Shown piece after piece: positions 44,856 through 56,500 of a stretch of DNA of 64,000 nt. Position numbers and translations under genes: made by a program. Within the stretch, counting starts at the first letter, position 1. Each line of letters opens with the position of its first letter. The notes under the pieces are model-generated. The model was not told where the DNA came from. It did not search any database and saw only the letters and a program-made list of their open reading frames with translations. This stretch comes from Tiliqua scincoides (taxonomy: Eukaryota; Chordata; Lepidosauria; Squamata; Scincidae): the NCBI RefSeq assembly GCF_035046505.1, contig NC_089822.1, forward strand, positions 103,052,659 to 103,116,658, written 5' to 3'.

Positions 44856-45532
44856 TAATGTCTATGCTGTTTTTAATGTGATTTTATTCCTGTAAGCCAC
44901 TTTGAGTGCCCTTTGGGGAAATAAAGCAGGGTATAAATAAGTAAATAAATAAATTCTTTTAGTATCTCAAATGGGCATCTTTACAGAGGTTTTGACAATA
45001 TGCAAATATATTTAAAATTAAGAGTGAATTTTTCAGGCAGTTGCTTGGTTGTCATTGTATCTGAAGATCTAGGTGTGACATGGACTCTGGACTCCTCAAT
45101 CAGCTAGGACTAATTAGCATGGATTCTCAGTTTCACTTCTCTTCTTTTTGTGGGAAAGGCCCCCGTTTTCATATTTGTATACAAAAGTCTGGATTTGTGA
45201 GACTGTCATTTACTGCATGACCACCCTTCTCCATCAGACCATGGAATCTGACTTCTGCAGTTCCACTGGATTTATAATGCACATTTTCATTTTAAAGAGA
45301 AAGGTTGAAGACAAGTGAATATTTGCTCCCTAGAGTATGAAGATGGTTTGAAAGAGGGGCTGCTGCTTGTGTTACACATGTATTCCACATTTGCCTCTTG
45401 TCAACAGTGTAGTGAGTGCAGGGAGGGGAGCCCTGGTGTCAGTGCCTCCCTCTTTTGCCCATATCTTTGCCAGAGCCAAAATGGTAGACTCTGCTGCCAC
45501 CACCAGGATAAAGCTAGCCAGAGGGAGAGAAA

Positions 45533-45704
45533 ATCTGATCCAATTTGCCAGTGCCAGTGCAGCTGTGCAAATGGGGCGTGCACTGCATCTTGTAGTGGGG
45601 AAGCAGTCACAGAGGCCACCTCAAGGTATGGGAACATTTGTTCCCTTGCCTCAGGGCTGCATTGCAACTGCACCAGTACAGGACAGTTGGTTAGGATGGG
45701 GCCC
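45533..45704. mobile_element. Harbinger-like MITE, diverged
   Basis: Contains ATCCAATTTGCCAGTGCCAG, GGGGCGTGCACTGCATCTTG, AAGGTATGGGAACATTTG and ends ACAGTTGGTTAGGATGGGGCCC. The left end is eroded. Confidence 0.75.
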
Positions 45705-46425
45705 ACAATCCTTAAAAGCCTTCCTCCCAACTTTGTGGAAAATGTATAAAACCCTATGCTGTAGCGCAATTGTTCTCAAACTTCTTGGCACCACTTTTAA
45801 AAATGGCATATCAGGAGCCAGCTAGGTTTATGAGGCTAAGAAAAATCTAGAAAGAAATATATTTATGAATAATAAAATATTTTATTCATTTACAAAGTAA
45901 CTCAATCTATTTCTCGTAATGAGGCATAAGCAAAAGGGGCGCTTGAGGCTTGATTCTAGGTGCGCTATGAGTTTCTCATAGAACAATCATTGTAAAAACC
46001 GGTTTGGTGATAGCCTGCATATATGAACCACTTTGAGTTTGTGAGATTCTCACTGATTGTGAGACGGTGGTATAGAAATCCTGTGTAACCATCGTCATCA
46101 TCACAATAAGTTTTGTCAATATTTGTATTTGTTTCAAAAAATTTTGACAAGCCACTTTCAGCACTCTTAAAACAACTGCCTGTCTCCTGCACATGGTTTT
46201 ATTTTTCATGGGCCTTGAAGACAAGTTTAATAAAGTGGAAAGCAATGACACTGTTTTGTGGAGAAGTGCCAAATCTTGGATGTTTCCTCAGTAACACTTT
46301 AAATCCAGCTGTGAAACAGCTGCCACGAGGAGGATTCCAAAGTGAGTGTTTTCATGTTGCAATAATGGAGTTTCTAACTCTGAAATGTCTCCATTCCGCA
46401 GTATATGATTACAAAGGACCCAATC

Positions 46426-46591
46426 CTATCCAACTTTCCAGCACCGGTGCAGCCACAATGCAGCCCTGAAGTAAGGGTACAAATGTCCCCATGCCTTAAG
46501 TAGGCATGTGACTGCCCCCAACTGCAAGATGCAGTGCACATCCCATTAGCATGGCTGCGCCAGCACTGGAAAATTGGATAGGATTGGGCCC
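46426..46591. mobile_element. Harbinger-like MITE
   Basis: Starts GGACCCAATCCTATCCAAC and ends AATTGGATAGGATTGGGCCC, with AAA on both sides. 166 bp. Confidence 0.85.
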
Positions 46592-48194
46592 AAAGTTTTC
46601 TATCTTGCTCGTTGAGAGGTAGCTTAGAACCTGCACAGTGAGATTGACAAAGCCTATAGCCTGCCTGCCTGAAATGATCAGTGTGAATGCAGCTGCTGCT
46701 GGCAAGGTTCCTCACCTAGTCTTTCCAATCAGGTCCCTGTGCAAGCTCTGTGGCAGACAGTGAACCAACTGGCACAGCCAGATTGTACAGGCACCTGTAA
46801 CCTGGCTGTCTATTGGATAATTTGCTAGGAGGAGATGATTGGCAACCCCACCTGTGTATTTCTCTTTCAGACACTGCTTTGTCACTGATGCAATTCAATA
46901 AAACCTTTGGCTGGATCACTTTGTTGTCTCTTTGTCATCAGACAGGAGTCCCTTCTTCCCACCCTCAGTGTTTGTTTTTGTTTTTACCACAGCTTTCTTC
47001 AGTGTGGGGCTCTGCAGCAGAAGGGGCCTCTCTATCCTTGGAATCTGCAGCATCCTCCCTCTGTGACTTCTTGAGTTCTGAGGGAGGATGCTCCTCAGTG
47101 ATCGTGAGTCCCTGCTTGCTGCTGCTATGGTATATGGTGGGCATGGGTGGTAGAGCATCATACTGACAGCCAGCTTGGCTGTCACCAAAGGGCGGCCACC
47201 TTTGGTGCATCAAAGGGCATAGAATGTCTGTGGATGGGGTTAGCTGGATGGGCCACTAGAGCAGGCATCCTATGTCACATGCCAGCCCAATGATTGGCCC
47301 CTGCAGTGCTCCCTCTTTGATAGGGCCATGTGCCTGCCAGCCAGATCTACCTATTTGCAGTGAGGCAAGGTGTTAAATGCCAAATTAGATGCTCTTTGAC
47401 TGTCCCCTGCTGTGGCTGGCTGATTAGAGAGCAGCTTTGTGGAATGACTGTTTTGGGTTCTGACTTCCTTTCCTCTCTTCTTATGTCCCTGCTTATGGGT
47501 GTTTCCGTCCAGTCATGCTAAAGGTGCGTTGATGGTGATGGCAAGTTGCTTGGCCTAGCTTAAAACCACCTTGCTTGACCCCCAGCCTGTGTCAAGTGTG
47601 CTATCAGCAGCCTGAGTGCTGTTGCGGCTCCCCTCATGACTCATCCTGATCCCTCCCCTGGTAAAAGGGTTCCTTCAATTTATGCGGATGCCCTTACAGG
47701 GATTCAAACTCTGTGTGTGTTCCACCTCTGCCCTCTTCTAAGGGAGCTGTCTTGCTACCCTTGCTGTATTCTGCTCAAAAAGGTGTTCAGGGGCTCTTAG
47801 CAGTTCCTTACTTTGTTCCCTTGCACCAGTAATGCCACTGTAACTCCTGTAGGAGGTGAGGGTGCTGCGGCATCCTTGTGTAGTGTGTAATGTCCTTGGG
47901 CATCTCCCTATTGCTGGTGATGGTGCCTGTTGCTGTGTTGCCAATTCCTAGTGGCTGGCAGAGGGTGTCCCACCAACATTGGCTCTGAGCTTACCCCCAC
48001 CTCCACTCAGTTCACCCTGGTGGTGCTTCTCTTGCTGCCGGAGCTGACCGGATACAAGAATTGGTTACTTCAACTTCATATCAATGACACATGGTTGTCA
48101 CATGGATGATGCACCCACTTCATGGTGATGAAACACTGATGTCATGGCGAGGACACGCTGCCATCAGGATGGTGCTCCATGGATAACAGTCTGT

Positions 48195-48283
48195 GGCTGA
48201 GATCCTAATTACTCTTACCTGGAAGTAAGTCCCATTGAATTAAATGAACCTTATGTATGAATAGACATGCATAAGACTGTGCT
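48195..48283. repeat. 80-bp palindromic element, diverged
   Basis: GGCTGAGATCCTAATTAC with GGAAGTAAGTCCCATTGAA in the core and a degenerate right end near CATAAGACTGTGCTG. Confidence 0.55.
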
Positions 48284-48539
48284 GTGTATTGTTGTTTCCA
48301 TGGACACTGGGGGTATTGCTGGGAAGGGCTGCACCAGTGTTACTCTTGCCAGGACAGGCTTGGCATTTGGCCCTTGTTGTGCTGGCATTGGTGCACCATC
48401 AATGTGGCATTGCCCAGACAGGCTTAGGATATGAGAGACATTGCACAAGCATCCATGGAATGGTGGCAGGAGTCTGAATAGGACTGAGCTGTTACTGCTA
48501 TTCTTCTTTTGCATATGAATCAGGTGATGCAGTGGAGGT

Positions 48540-49080
48540 GCTGATGGGCAACCCCAGTCTTAAAGGTGGTGCCGCCACCCGATGCAGTGGTGCAAAGTGG
48601 GCTACCACTGCATCCTGTGGCTACACTGCAGCCACGGGAGGTCTCCTTGGGGGGAGGGGGCTTTTATACCCTTCCCCCAAGGAAAGCCCCAAGTCCCGCA
48701 ATGGGGCTTCTCAAGCCTGCTCATACTATTTTGCCAGTGCAGACTTGAGAGACTCCGTGTCAGGCCTTCCCATTGCACTCCCATCCTGGTTCTTCCTCCC
48801 TGCCTTGCCTTCCCCACCCCATTCTCCCCACTCCCTGCCTCTCGCCACCAGTGGCGCCACTAGGGTTCGTGTCACCCGGTGCGGGTTGCTAGCGCGTCAA
48901 CCCCCCCATGCAGTGGGCGGGGCAACACCCCAGGTGGTGGGTGTGATGCTGTACCATCACTCTGCCCCCACTGGTTTTTTGGCTGTACCTTTTGATAGAA
49001 CAAAGGCTGTACCTTTTGTGACACCCAGTGCCAGCACTAGAGCTCAGCGCTGGTGCTGCTACTGTTTAGGATTAGGTCCT
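48540..49080. repeat. GC-rich MITE-like repeat
   Basis: Contains CGCAATGGGGCTTCTC, CCACTGCATCCTGTGGC and a poly-pyrimidine middle, and ends TTTAGGATTAGGTCCTCAG. The plan resembles 20660-20978 and 62480-63016. The long open frame across it is a product of base composition. Boundaries are uncertain. Confidence 0.45.
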
Positions 49081-50483
49081 CAGTGTCTGGAATCAGTAAT
49101 AGACTGGATGAGTACATTCTGGATTTTTAAAAATGCTGAATATATAATGTACATAGTGTGTAATGGTAGTAGCTGCTTGAACTGTTTCTTGAACTGTTAG
49201 CCTCCTTGAGAAACTTTTTTTTTTGGAGAGGAATAGCAGGGTGAAAGTGTTTCAAAATAAAATCAGTAAAATAACAATGAAATCAAATGAAATAACAAAT
49301 AAAAACTTATTTGTGGGTTGTTCAACTTGTTCCTCAGGGACCAAGTAAGAAAAGGGGGGGGGAAATCCTGAAAGCCCAGAATCTCAGCACCCTTGATTGT
49401 CAGTAATTATTCTATTCATCTTGCTTTTTAGCTTTTAAGGCGCCTTGAAAATCTTTCAGTTTCTTTTTTTACTGCAACAAACTAACACAGTTGCTGCTAT
49501 GAAAACTTTGTGGGGATGCACCTCAGCCTGAAATATAATTTTATTAAAAAATGGAATCCGCCTAGTTTGAAATAGTCAATGATCTCAGTGCAGCCCTCCA
49601 CTGAGATTGCATAATGTTGAAACTTTGTTGTCAAATTGGAATTTCCCTCACCCACTCTCTTCACAGAAGTCACCTGACTTCCCCGAAAAGAAAGGGATCC
49701 AGCCTTTTCCCATCTCACAGGCTTAAACAAATATGGGGATTAGGAAACTAGTTTTGGACTCTCTTTTCTCTCTGTGGGTATTAATTGGGGGCTTAGTTGA
49801 ATGGAAGGTGCCAGTCTCGAACAGCAGGTGGCGATGGAGCTCTGTAATTGACTAGCAACAGCCCAGAACTGTGGGAATGTGTTCAGGAGGCTATGAAGAC
49901 ACAGATAGAGACAGAGGAGTAGAGAGAAACAGCTGTATAGCCGAGGAGCAAATGGTAAACATCTCATAAACTCTTTTTTTTGAGAAGTGGGTATTTCTGA
50001 ATGTTAGGAGTTGGGTTAAATGTATCATAATGGGGTGGGAGGGTCAATCCTTGGTCTGCATTGGGAAAGGGAAGCGATTCCTTCTAAGCTGCAATTCTGC
50101 TTGGGTTGTTTGGGTGAGTGTTGTCTTGCAGAAAGTGGCAGGTAACTCTGTGGCAAAGGTGATAACCCTTCCTTGCCTCAGTATCTGGCCCAGTGCCCTC
50201 GATGGTGCCAAGGAGCTGTTGGCCACATGGTGTGATGGAACATTCTGTGAAAGGATTCTGTGTTATGCAGAAAGTAGTTTGAATGGCTGAACCTGGGTAA
50301 TAACACATAGACAGGGAGTATCTTCTGGTTCCAGTCTTTGTAAGCTGTTCTGACCCCACTGTCCTGCACACCAACCAGGAATACAGCCAGGAACGAGGCT
50401 AGCAACCAAATCGTCAATTGCTGGGTCATCCTTGTTCCCATCTGAAGTTCAGCCAGTGTGGCTTTGAGGGAAGAAGCCAAAAT

Positions 50484-50503
50484 GGAGTGTTTGCAGATCT
50501 GGT
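50484..50503 (+). CDS. C1S: C1S first coding exon (20 nt)
   Basis: A 20-nt coding piece, ATG plus six residues (MECLQIW with a split Trp codon), ends at a consensus donor (ATCTG then GTAAGTG). Joined to the exon at 50941 it yields a hydrophobic signal peptide ([14 protein letters not shown]) running into [10 protein letters not shown]. The Trp aligns with the second residue of human C1s (MW...), so this N-terminus is six residues longer. The start has A at -3 and G at +4. Confidence 0.75.
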
Positions 50504-53500
50504 AAGTGCCTGCATGCATGGAGAACAGTTATACAGATGACACTGGATTCTGGTTAGCAACTGGAAGACCACTGCAAGGAGGGAATGAGGATGGCTGGCA
50601 AGGGATGGCTGTTAGTGTAGATGCTGCTCACCCAACCCTCTTGTTTTGCCTCCAGGGTTGGTGACTACAGGGTAGTGGGCACCTCTCAGAGGGCTGCATC
50701 TGACCCTGAATGTAGGAATTACACTGCATTCCCACAGCTTTGCATTGTTCAGGAATGTCCTCTTAACATTTATCAATGCTAACGACGCCTTCTGAACTCT
50801 TAACAGCAGACTTCTCACATACTGCATCATTTGAGGGGCCGCCGTTTAGGGGTGCTGCACCAAGCTGATACAGCTCTTCCCTCCCTTGAGACTTAGGCAA
50901 TGGGGGCTGCCAATCTTGATGTTCTTCTTTCCTCTCTCAGGAGCATCATCCTTTGCTGCTTTTTCCTGGCCTGTACTGATGCAGCCTCCATGTATGGAGA
51001 AATCCTCTCTCCCAACTATCCTCAAGCGTATCCCAATGAGGCACTGGAAACTTGGGAAGTGAGCGTACCCCCTGGCTATGGCATCCGACTCTACTTCACC
51101 CACCTGGACATAGAGCCCTCTCAAAACTGCGAGTATGACTCCGTGAAGGTACCAGGCTCCTTCTTTTACTGGGGGTGGGGGCTAAAAAGAGGACAGGGGA
51201 CCCAGGTGGTGGACAAGATTTGCCAGCAAAGCTGTGTTGTTGAACTTAAAAGCACGACAGTGATTCAGGGTATGTAGATGGCATTTCTCTGGTTATGTTA
51301 AAAAGTTTCTAAGGGCCCAGCATACACTGCATTCTGCTGTGGAGAGGCTGTCACTGAGGCCTCCTCAAGTTAAGGGACTGTTTGTTTCCTTACCCCAAGG
51401 TTGCATTGTGGCTGCATCAATGCTGGAAAGTTGGATCAGACTGGGCCCTAAGTTAAAGTGGCATGCAGTGTGGCAAGGTGGGAGGGGAAGAGACTAAAAC
51501 TAACCTTCAGGATTTCCAACAGCAGAAGCGCTCAGATACTGCCTTTGAAACTTTTTCAAAGGACATTAGCAGATAAGTAGCATCAGGAGGCAAACTGAGA
51601 AATTTGCCTAGGAGTACACATTTATGTCGGCCATCATCTTTGCCAAAGTCTGCATGAGAGATGGTATGTAACTCGTGTTGCATCTAGGCTACAATCCTGT
51701 GCAAATTCACTTGGGAATAAATCTTACTAAATATAGTGGAACTTACATCTGAGAACACATGCCCAGGCTAGTCATCTAACAGCACAATCCTATACCTACC
51801 TATTCAGAAGTACCAATGGATTCAGTGAGACTTGGGGCTCAATCCTATCCAACTTTCTAGTACTGGTGCAGCCGCAATGCAGCCCTGAGGTAAGGGAACA
51901 AATATTCCCTAACATTGAGACAGCCTCTGTGACTGCCTCCCCACCAAAGGATGCAACACACACCCCATTGGCATGGCTGCACCAGGCCTAGAAAATTGGA
52001 TAGGATTGGGCCCTTAGGCTTTAATCCTAACCTCACTTTCCTGGGAGTAAGTCCCATTGAACACAATAGGCCTTACTTCTGAGCAGACCTGGTTAGGATT
52101 GTGCCCTTACTCCCAGGTAAGTGAGTAATACATGCTATGTATAGAATTGCCATCTAATACATACCTTTTATATTGGGATTTTTTTTTCCAATTCTATTTT
52201 TATATATTTGCTTTAAACTATTGCAATCTACTGCAAGAGTTTTGGATGAAACAGGCTAGATCTTTAAATGAAGTAAATAAGTTTCAAAGTAGGAATAAGT
52301 GGTAGGAGAAGAAAACACTTTAAAAAATACATTTTAAGGTGATTTTTTTTTGTTTGCTTTGGTGTAGACTTAGGGAGGTGTAATGGAAGTGGGGGTGTCA
52401 AGACAAGCTCTGTGTTTCAGAATTTACCATGTAGTCACTGGGCATGACAGAACATGATTGCCTATTGGGTACACTCTCATTTATTTTTGTCAATTTCTGA
52501 GACAGGGCCGCATAACCACAGAGAAGAGGAAAGATGTCCTCAGTACTGTGGGCCCCTTCCCCAAAATATGCAATTTTCTTGAAAACAAGAGCAAGTCTCT
52601 AGCTCTTGCACTTGGGGAGTTATAAGGGAAAATGTGCAGGCAGAATAGTCTACCCCACTGGTTCTCAAACTTTGAACTGCTGTTCCCCTGCTGTGGGTCA
52701 CAACCCAATGCTCCCTGTAGTGGTGCAGAGCATTACTAGGAGCCACCAGAGGCCACTTCTGGGTCGTACTGGGCCTGCAACCCACTCCTTTGGCCTTTGC
52801 AGGCCCTGGAATGCCTTTCAGAAACAAACCAGAAGTTGTGGGTGCGAACTGGAATTCACTTCCAGTTGCTTCCCTAAGGCATTCTGAGTCCCATGGAGGC
52901 CAATGGAGTGGGTTGTGGGCCAGGCGTGACTCAGAAGTGTGGGTCACATCCCACAGTCTGAGAAACACTGTTCTGCCCAGTTGCTCACTAAGAAGTTAAC
53001 CTGCCCTTGCCTTACAATCTTTCCCTAGCCAGGAGTGTGAGGGCAAGGAGATAACATTCTCTTCCATCCTCATCTATTGAAAAATGGCTTTGTGATACTT
53101 GTGGAGTGCTGCTTGTAGACCTGGGGTATGTTACACGAATGTGCAGGAAGCATGCTCTGGGTGCTAGCCAAGAAAATTATTGATAATCGCCCACAACAGA
53201 TTTCTGTAGCAAAAACCAAGCTTATGCGCCTGCTCTTTTAGGTACTGACTGGTGATCATGTTGAGGGACAGCTCTGCGGGCAAAAGAAAAGTCGGACTCC
53301 AGGCTCTCGAATCCTGAAGGAATTCTACGTCCCCTACAATACCTTGACTGTCACCTTTCAATCTGACTTCTCCAATGAAGAGCGATACACTGGATTTGCT
53401 GCCTATTACGTTGCTGTGGGTAAGGCCTTGGCTACTTCCACGTAGCACTTGGAAAGCCCTGTAGACATGAGATTCCTTCCAGTGTTGCCCTGGGGTCACA

Positions 53501-56500
53501 ACAAGAGACATCTTTTCTGGTTTCACTGAGTATGTGAAGAGGAACTCAAGTCCAAAGACTCCTTCTTGGGTCTATTCTAGACTAAATTTTAAAAAATGTA
53601 GTAAGAGCATTGTTTGGGGTCAGACTCTTCTTGCACCTTTGCAGTCAATCAGGAACCTGGCGCAGCGCACTATCTTTTTTAATTGTTTCTTTTCTATAAA
53701 GACCTGTACTTTCCTTTCTCCAGCCTGCATTGTTGATCAATTAATTAATTTCCACATCAGTATTCATTTTATAAATCCTATTTCATCTTTGAGGTGTTAG
53801 GTACCACCCATATAGTACTTTGTACTGTATTTCCCATAATAGAGAAATAGAGAATTGTCTGATATCAAAATGAATATGTGACCAAACCATGTGTGATCAA
53901 TCTTCCTTTGTCCTTTCCTTTTTCATGAAGTTCCTTACCTACATCTCTCTTTTCTCCTTGCAGATGTGGATGAATGCACAGAATTTGTGGAGGAGGCCTG
54001 CAGCCATTACTGCAATAACTATATTGGGGGTTACTTTTGCTCTTGCCCTCCTGAGTATTTCTTGCATGAAGATCAGAAGAAGTGTGGAGGTAGGATCCTG
54101 GCCCATATTTCTCCAATAATAGCAAACTTTATCTCAGCTACCGATGCTTGAGCTGAGAAGAATTTCACCAGACTACACAGGTAATAAAGAAAATTCATAG
54201 AAGCAAAAAAATGGGAAAGAGCAGCTATTGCCTATAAGAATACATATACGTAAACGAGCATCACGTAATGAAAAAACATAATTAAACCATTGCAGGAACA
54301 GTCTCAAACATTAGAAGCCATGTTCCTCCTGAGGAATATAGAAACTTGAAAGAAGGCACCTGCAAAAGTGTTTCTCTTTGAGAGAAAGCACTTGAAGGGG
54401 ATGTGTTTATGTGTGTGTTTGTGCAATTTATCATAGGTCCACTTGATGTGCAACTTTGGGGACAGTGCTTGAGGATACAGAACTTAAGCTCTGCACTCCT
54501 GTTTTGCTAAATTCCCATTCCAAGTTTCGCCTAGAGAACTTATGCCCATTTTAAGCTAATTAGCTGCCCTATATTCTACAACAATGGCCCTAGTTCTGCA
54601 GTGCAGCACCGCTGGACCCCACCACCAGGGTAGCTTGCCTGTTCAACCTGCTGAGGTCCTCCTTCCAACCCTTTCCTGCAAGAAGCTTCTCTAGCCACCA
54701 CAGCAACAACTTGGTCCTCAGCAGGTCGTGGGAGTGGCTGCCATGCACCAATCTCCAGTGTCTCCAGTATGCTTGCCTGCCAGAGCAAGGGGTCACTGTT
54801 GACACCACACCCTATCTCCTAGAGGAATCTTGCGCATTTCCATTACAACTCCTAAATCTCAAAAATATATACACATGTGTCTTCCATGTGTTTTTGCTAC
54901 ACATGGACTGAAGGTCTGAACAGGATGAAATAAATTAAGGTTTTCTTTGGCTGTAGGCAGAAATTCAGTAACCTAGCCCTCCTATAACTGTAAAAACCAG
55001 AATGGTGCAAAATACCAAACTGTGCAGTGTAGCAAATGGTACCAAACAGCAACATACATCTGGAAAAATGTATTTGGCTGCCCTTTCATCTTTAAAATCT
55101 TTAAATCTTTAAAATCTACCACAAGAGATGAGTTACCTTAATCTTCCCAGAACATAAGAAAGGGCCCTGTGGGCTCAGACCCAAGGCCCATCTAGTCCAG
55201 CTTTCTCATTTCCATAGTGGCCGACCAGATGCCTTTGGAAAATCAATCAACAGGGCATGAAGGCCAATAGCCCTCTCTTGCTATTGCTACCCTGCAAATG
55301 GTATTCAGAGGCCTAACCAGAGGTAGCTCCTAGTCATCCTGAGTGGTAGCCATTGATAAACATGTTAGCCTCCCTCCTTTATGACTTTGCTCAGCAACAG
55401 GGCTGGTCTCAGTTTTGACATGGTTAAGACAAGGAGCAAAAGATGTTGGGGGTGGCTTTAAGGATGTGCCGCACCCAGATGGTCACCCCCTGGTTGATGC
55501 TGTTCTCCAAACTCTAGTGAACTGCAGTGGGAATGTCTTCACTGACCTATCTGGGGAAATCACCAGTCCCAACTACCCCAACCCCTATCCTGAGAACTCA
55601 CACTGTGATTACCGAGTGGTCCTGGAACCAGGATACCGTGTGGTCCTGACCATCAGGAGTCAGGACTTTGACACAGAGCCCGCTGATGTGGAAGGAAACT
55701 GCCCGGATGTCTTACAGGTATGTGATTGGTTAGAAAGAAGATACATGAAGCTAAAGTCTCTCTCTCTCTGTTCTGGATGCATCTTGACCCTGAGCAGCAA
55801 ACATGAATCTCAGAGGCAGGGGGAATTGTGGCACAGTTAGAGCCCAGTCCTATCCAGCTTTCCAGTGCTGAAGCAACCACCCCAATGGGGAGTGCACTGC
55901 ATCCTGCAGTAGGAAAGCAGTCATGGAAGCCTCATCTTGTATGGATGTAAGGGAACATTTGTTCTCTTACCTCGGGACTGTGATGTAACAGCATCAGTAC
56001 TGGAAAGTTGGATAGGACTGGGCCCTTTGTCAGGAGTGGGGGGGGGGGTGACAATGTCAACCTTTGCTGCTGCTTACCTGTCCAGAAGCTGCCATTTGTT
56101 TTAACCTTATCACTAGAGTGTTTCCGGTGTGTAAGATAGGATTTCAACCCATGTCTTGCTGAACACAGTGGACTTACTGAACACAATGGATAAGTGCCTG
56201 TGGTCTCTTATCTCTCCAGTATTGTCCAGCTCACTATGGTAAAGAGTGGAGGGACAGGCCAGTGGGTGGGTGACTGGGGAGTGAAAGTGGAAAGTTTCTA
56301 GACCTTTGTCCCCTTAGCTTTGCTAGCCACGCCTATGAGTTGAAATAAGTATAAAAAGCTAGCTGCGTCTAGCTACACTTGCGCATGATCTGAGGCAACT
56401 GGCGCTGCCTTGCTTTGGTACCAACAATAAACAAGCTGTTTTCTGCTATACCTTCCCTCAGAGTGTTTAATTAGGATGTAGCACTTCAGGTAACGAACCT

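Larger units (their letters stand above)
42800..44960 (+). mobile_element. L2-clade LINE remnant with 3' end
   Basis: Plus-strand frames, broken several times, encode L2-like text. There is an APWFTEEL block near 43190, then LPSALKWTIVCLPLKRPSLD and NFRPVLNVPFLGKV with VASQLQRVLDE (about 43750-43905) and a PFSLASG relic of PFQSGFR. The 3' end is AAGCCACTTTGAGTGCCCTT followed by a TAAA-rich tail at about 44955. It is interrupted by a hAT element (44400-44750) and a palindromic element (44767-44855). An old copy. Confidence 0.8.
32091..50483. other. LPCAT3-C1S intergenic region
   Basis: No conserved coding exon was found. The region is mostly repeats: MIR-like and palindromic elements (32355-33400), hAT copies, an L2 3' end (34255-34675), an unclassified LTR-like repeat (34840-35960), the inverted LINE (36641-38650), Harbinger-like MITEs (38868-46591) and a long L2 remnant (42800-44960). 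Stretches 39240-41050, 46720-48190 and 49090-50480 hold nothing I recognise beyond possible C1S upstream control DNA. Confidence 0.7.
51149..53241. other. C1S intron 2
   Basis: Holds Harbinger-like MITEs at 51313-51448 and 51835-52013, palindromic element relics (51685-51830 and 52016-52106) and a hAT element at 52655-52970. The rest is unrecognised. Confidence 0.7.
54090..55517. other. C1S intron 4
   Basis: Contains an old copy of the unclassified repeat also seen at 34840-35960 (here about 54500-54830) and a CR1-type 3' end (55156-55372). Nothing else is recognised. Confidence 0.65.

Noticed and set aside
48532-49200. A 222-codon open frame upstream of C1S
   Set aside because: It spans a GC-rich dispersed repeat with relatives at 20660 and 62480, and has no recognisable domain or splice context.
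49890-49960. Possible upstream C1S exon ending ATG then GTAAAC
   Set aside because: Joining this ATG to 50941 gives the wrong frame with a stop after 13 codons. It could be an untranslated exon, but nothing supports that.
50900-50940. C1S translation start at the in-frame ATG at 50900
   Set aside because: The sequence before 50941 is a polypyrimidine tract ending in CAG, a classic acceptor, and a phase-compatible ATG with a strong donor exists at 50484. It is kept only as a less likely alternative.
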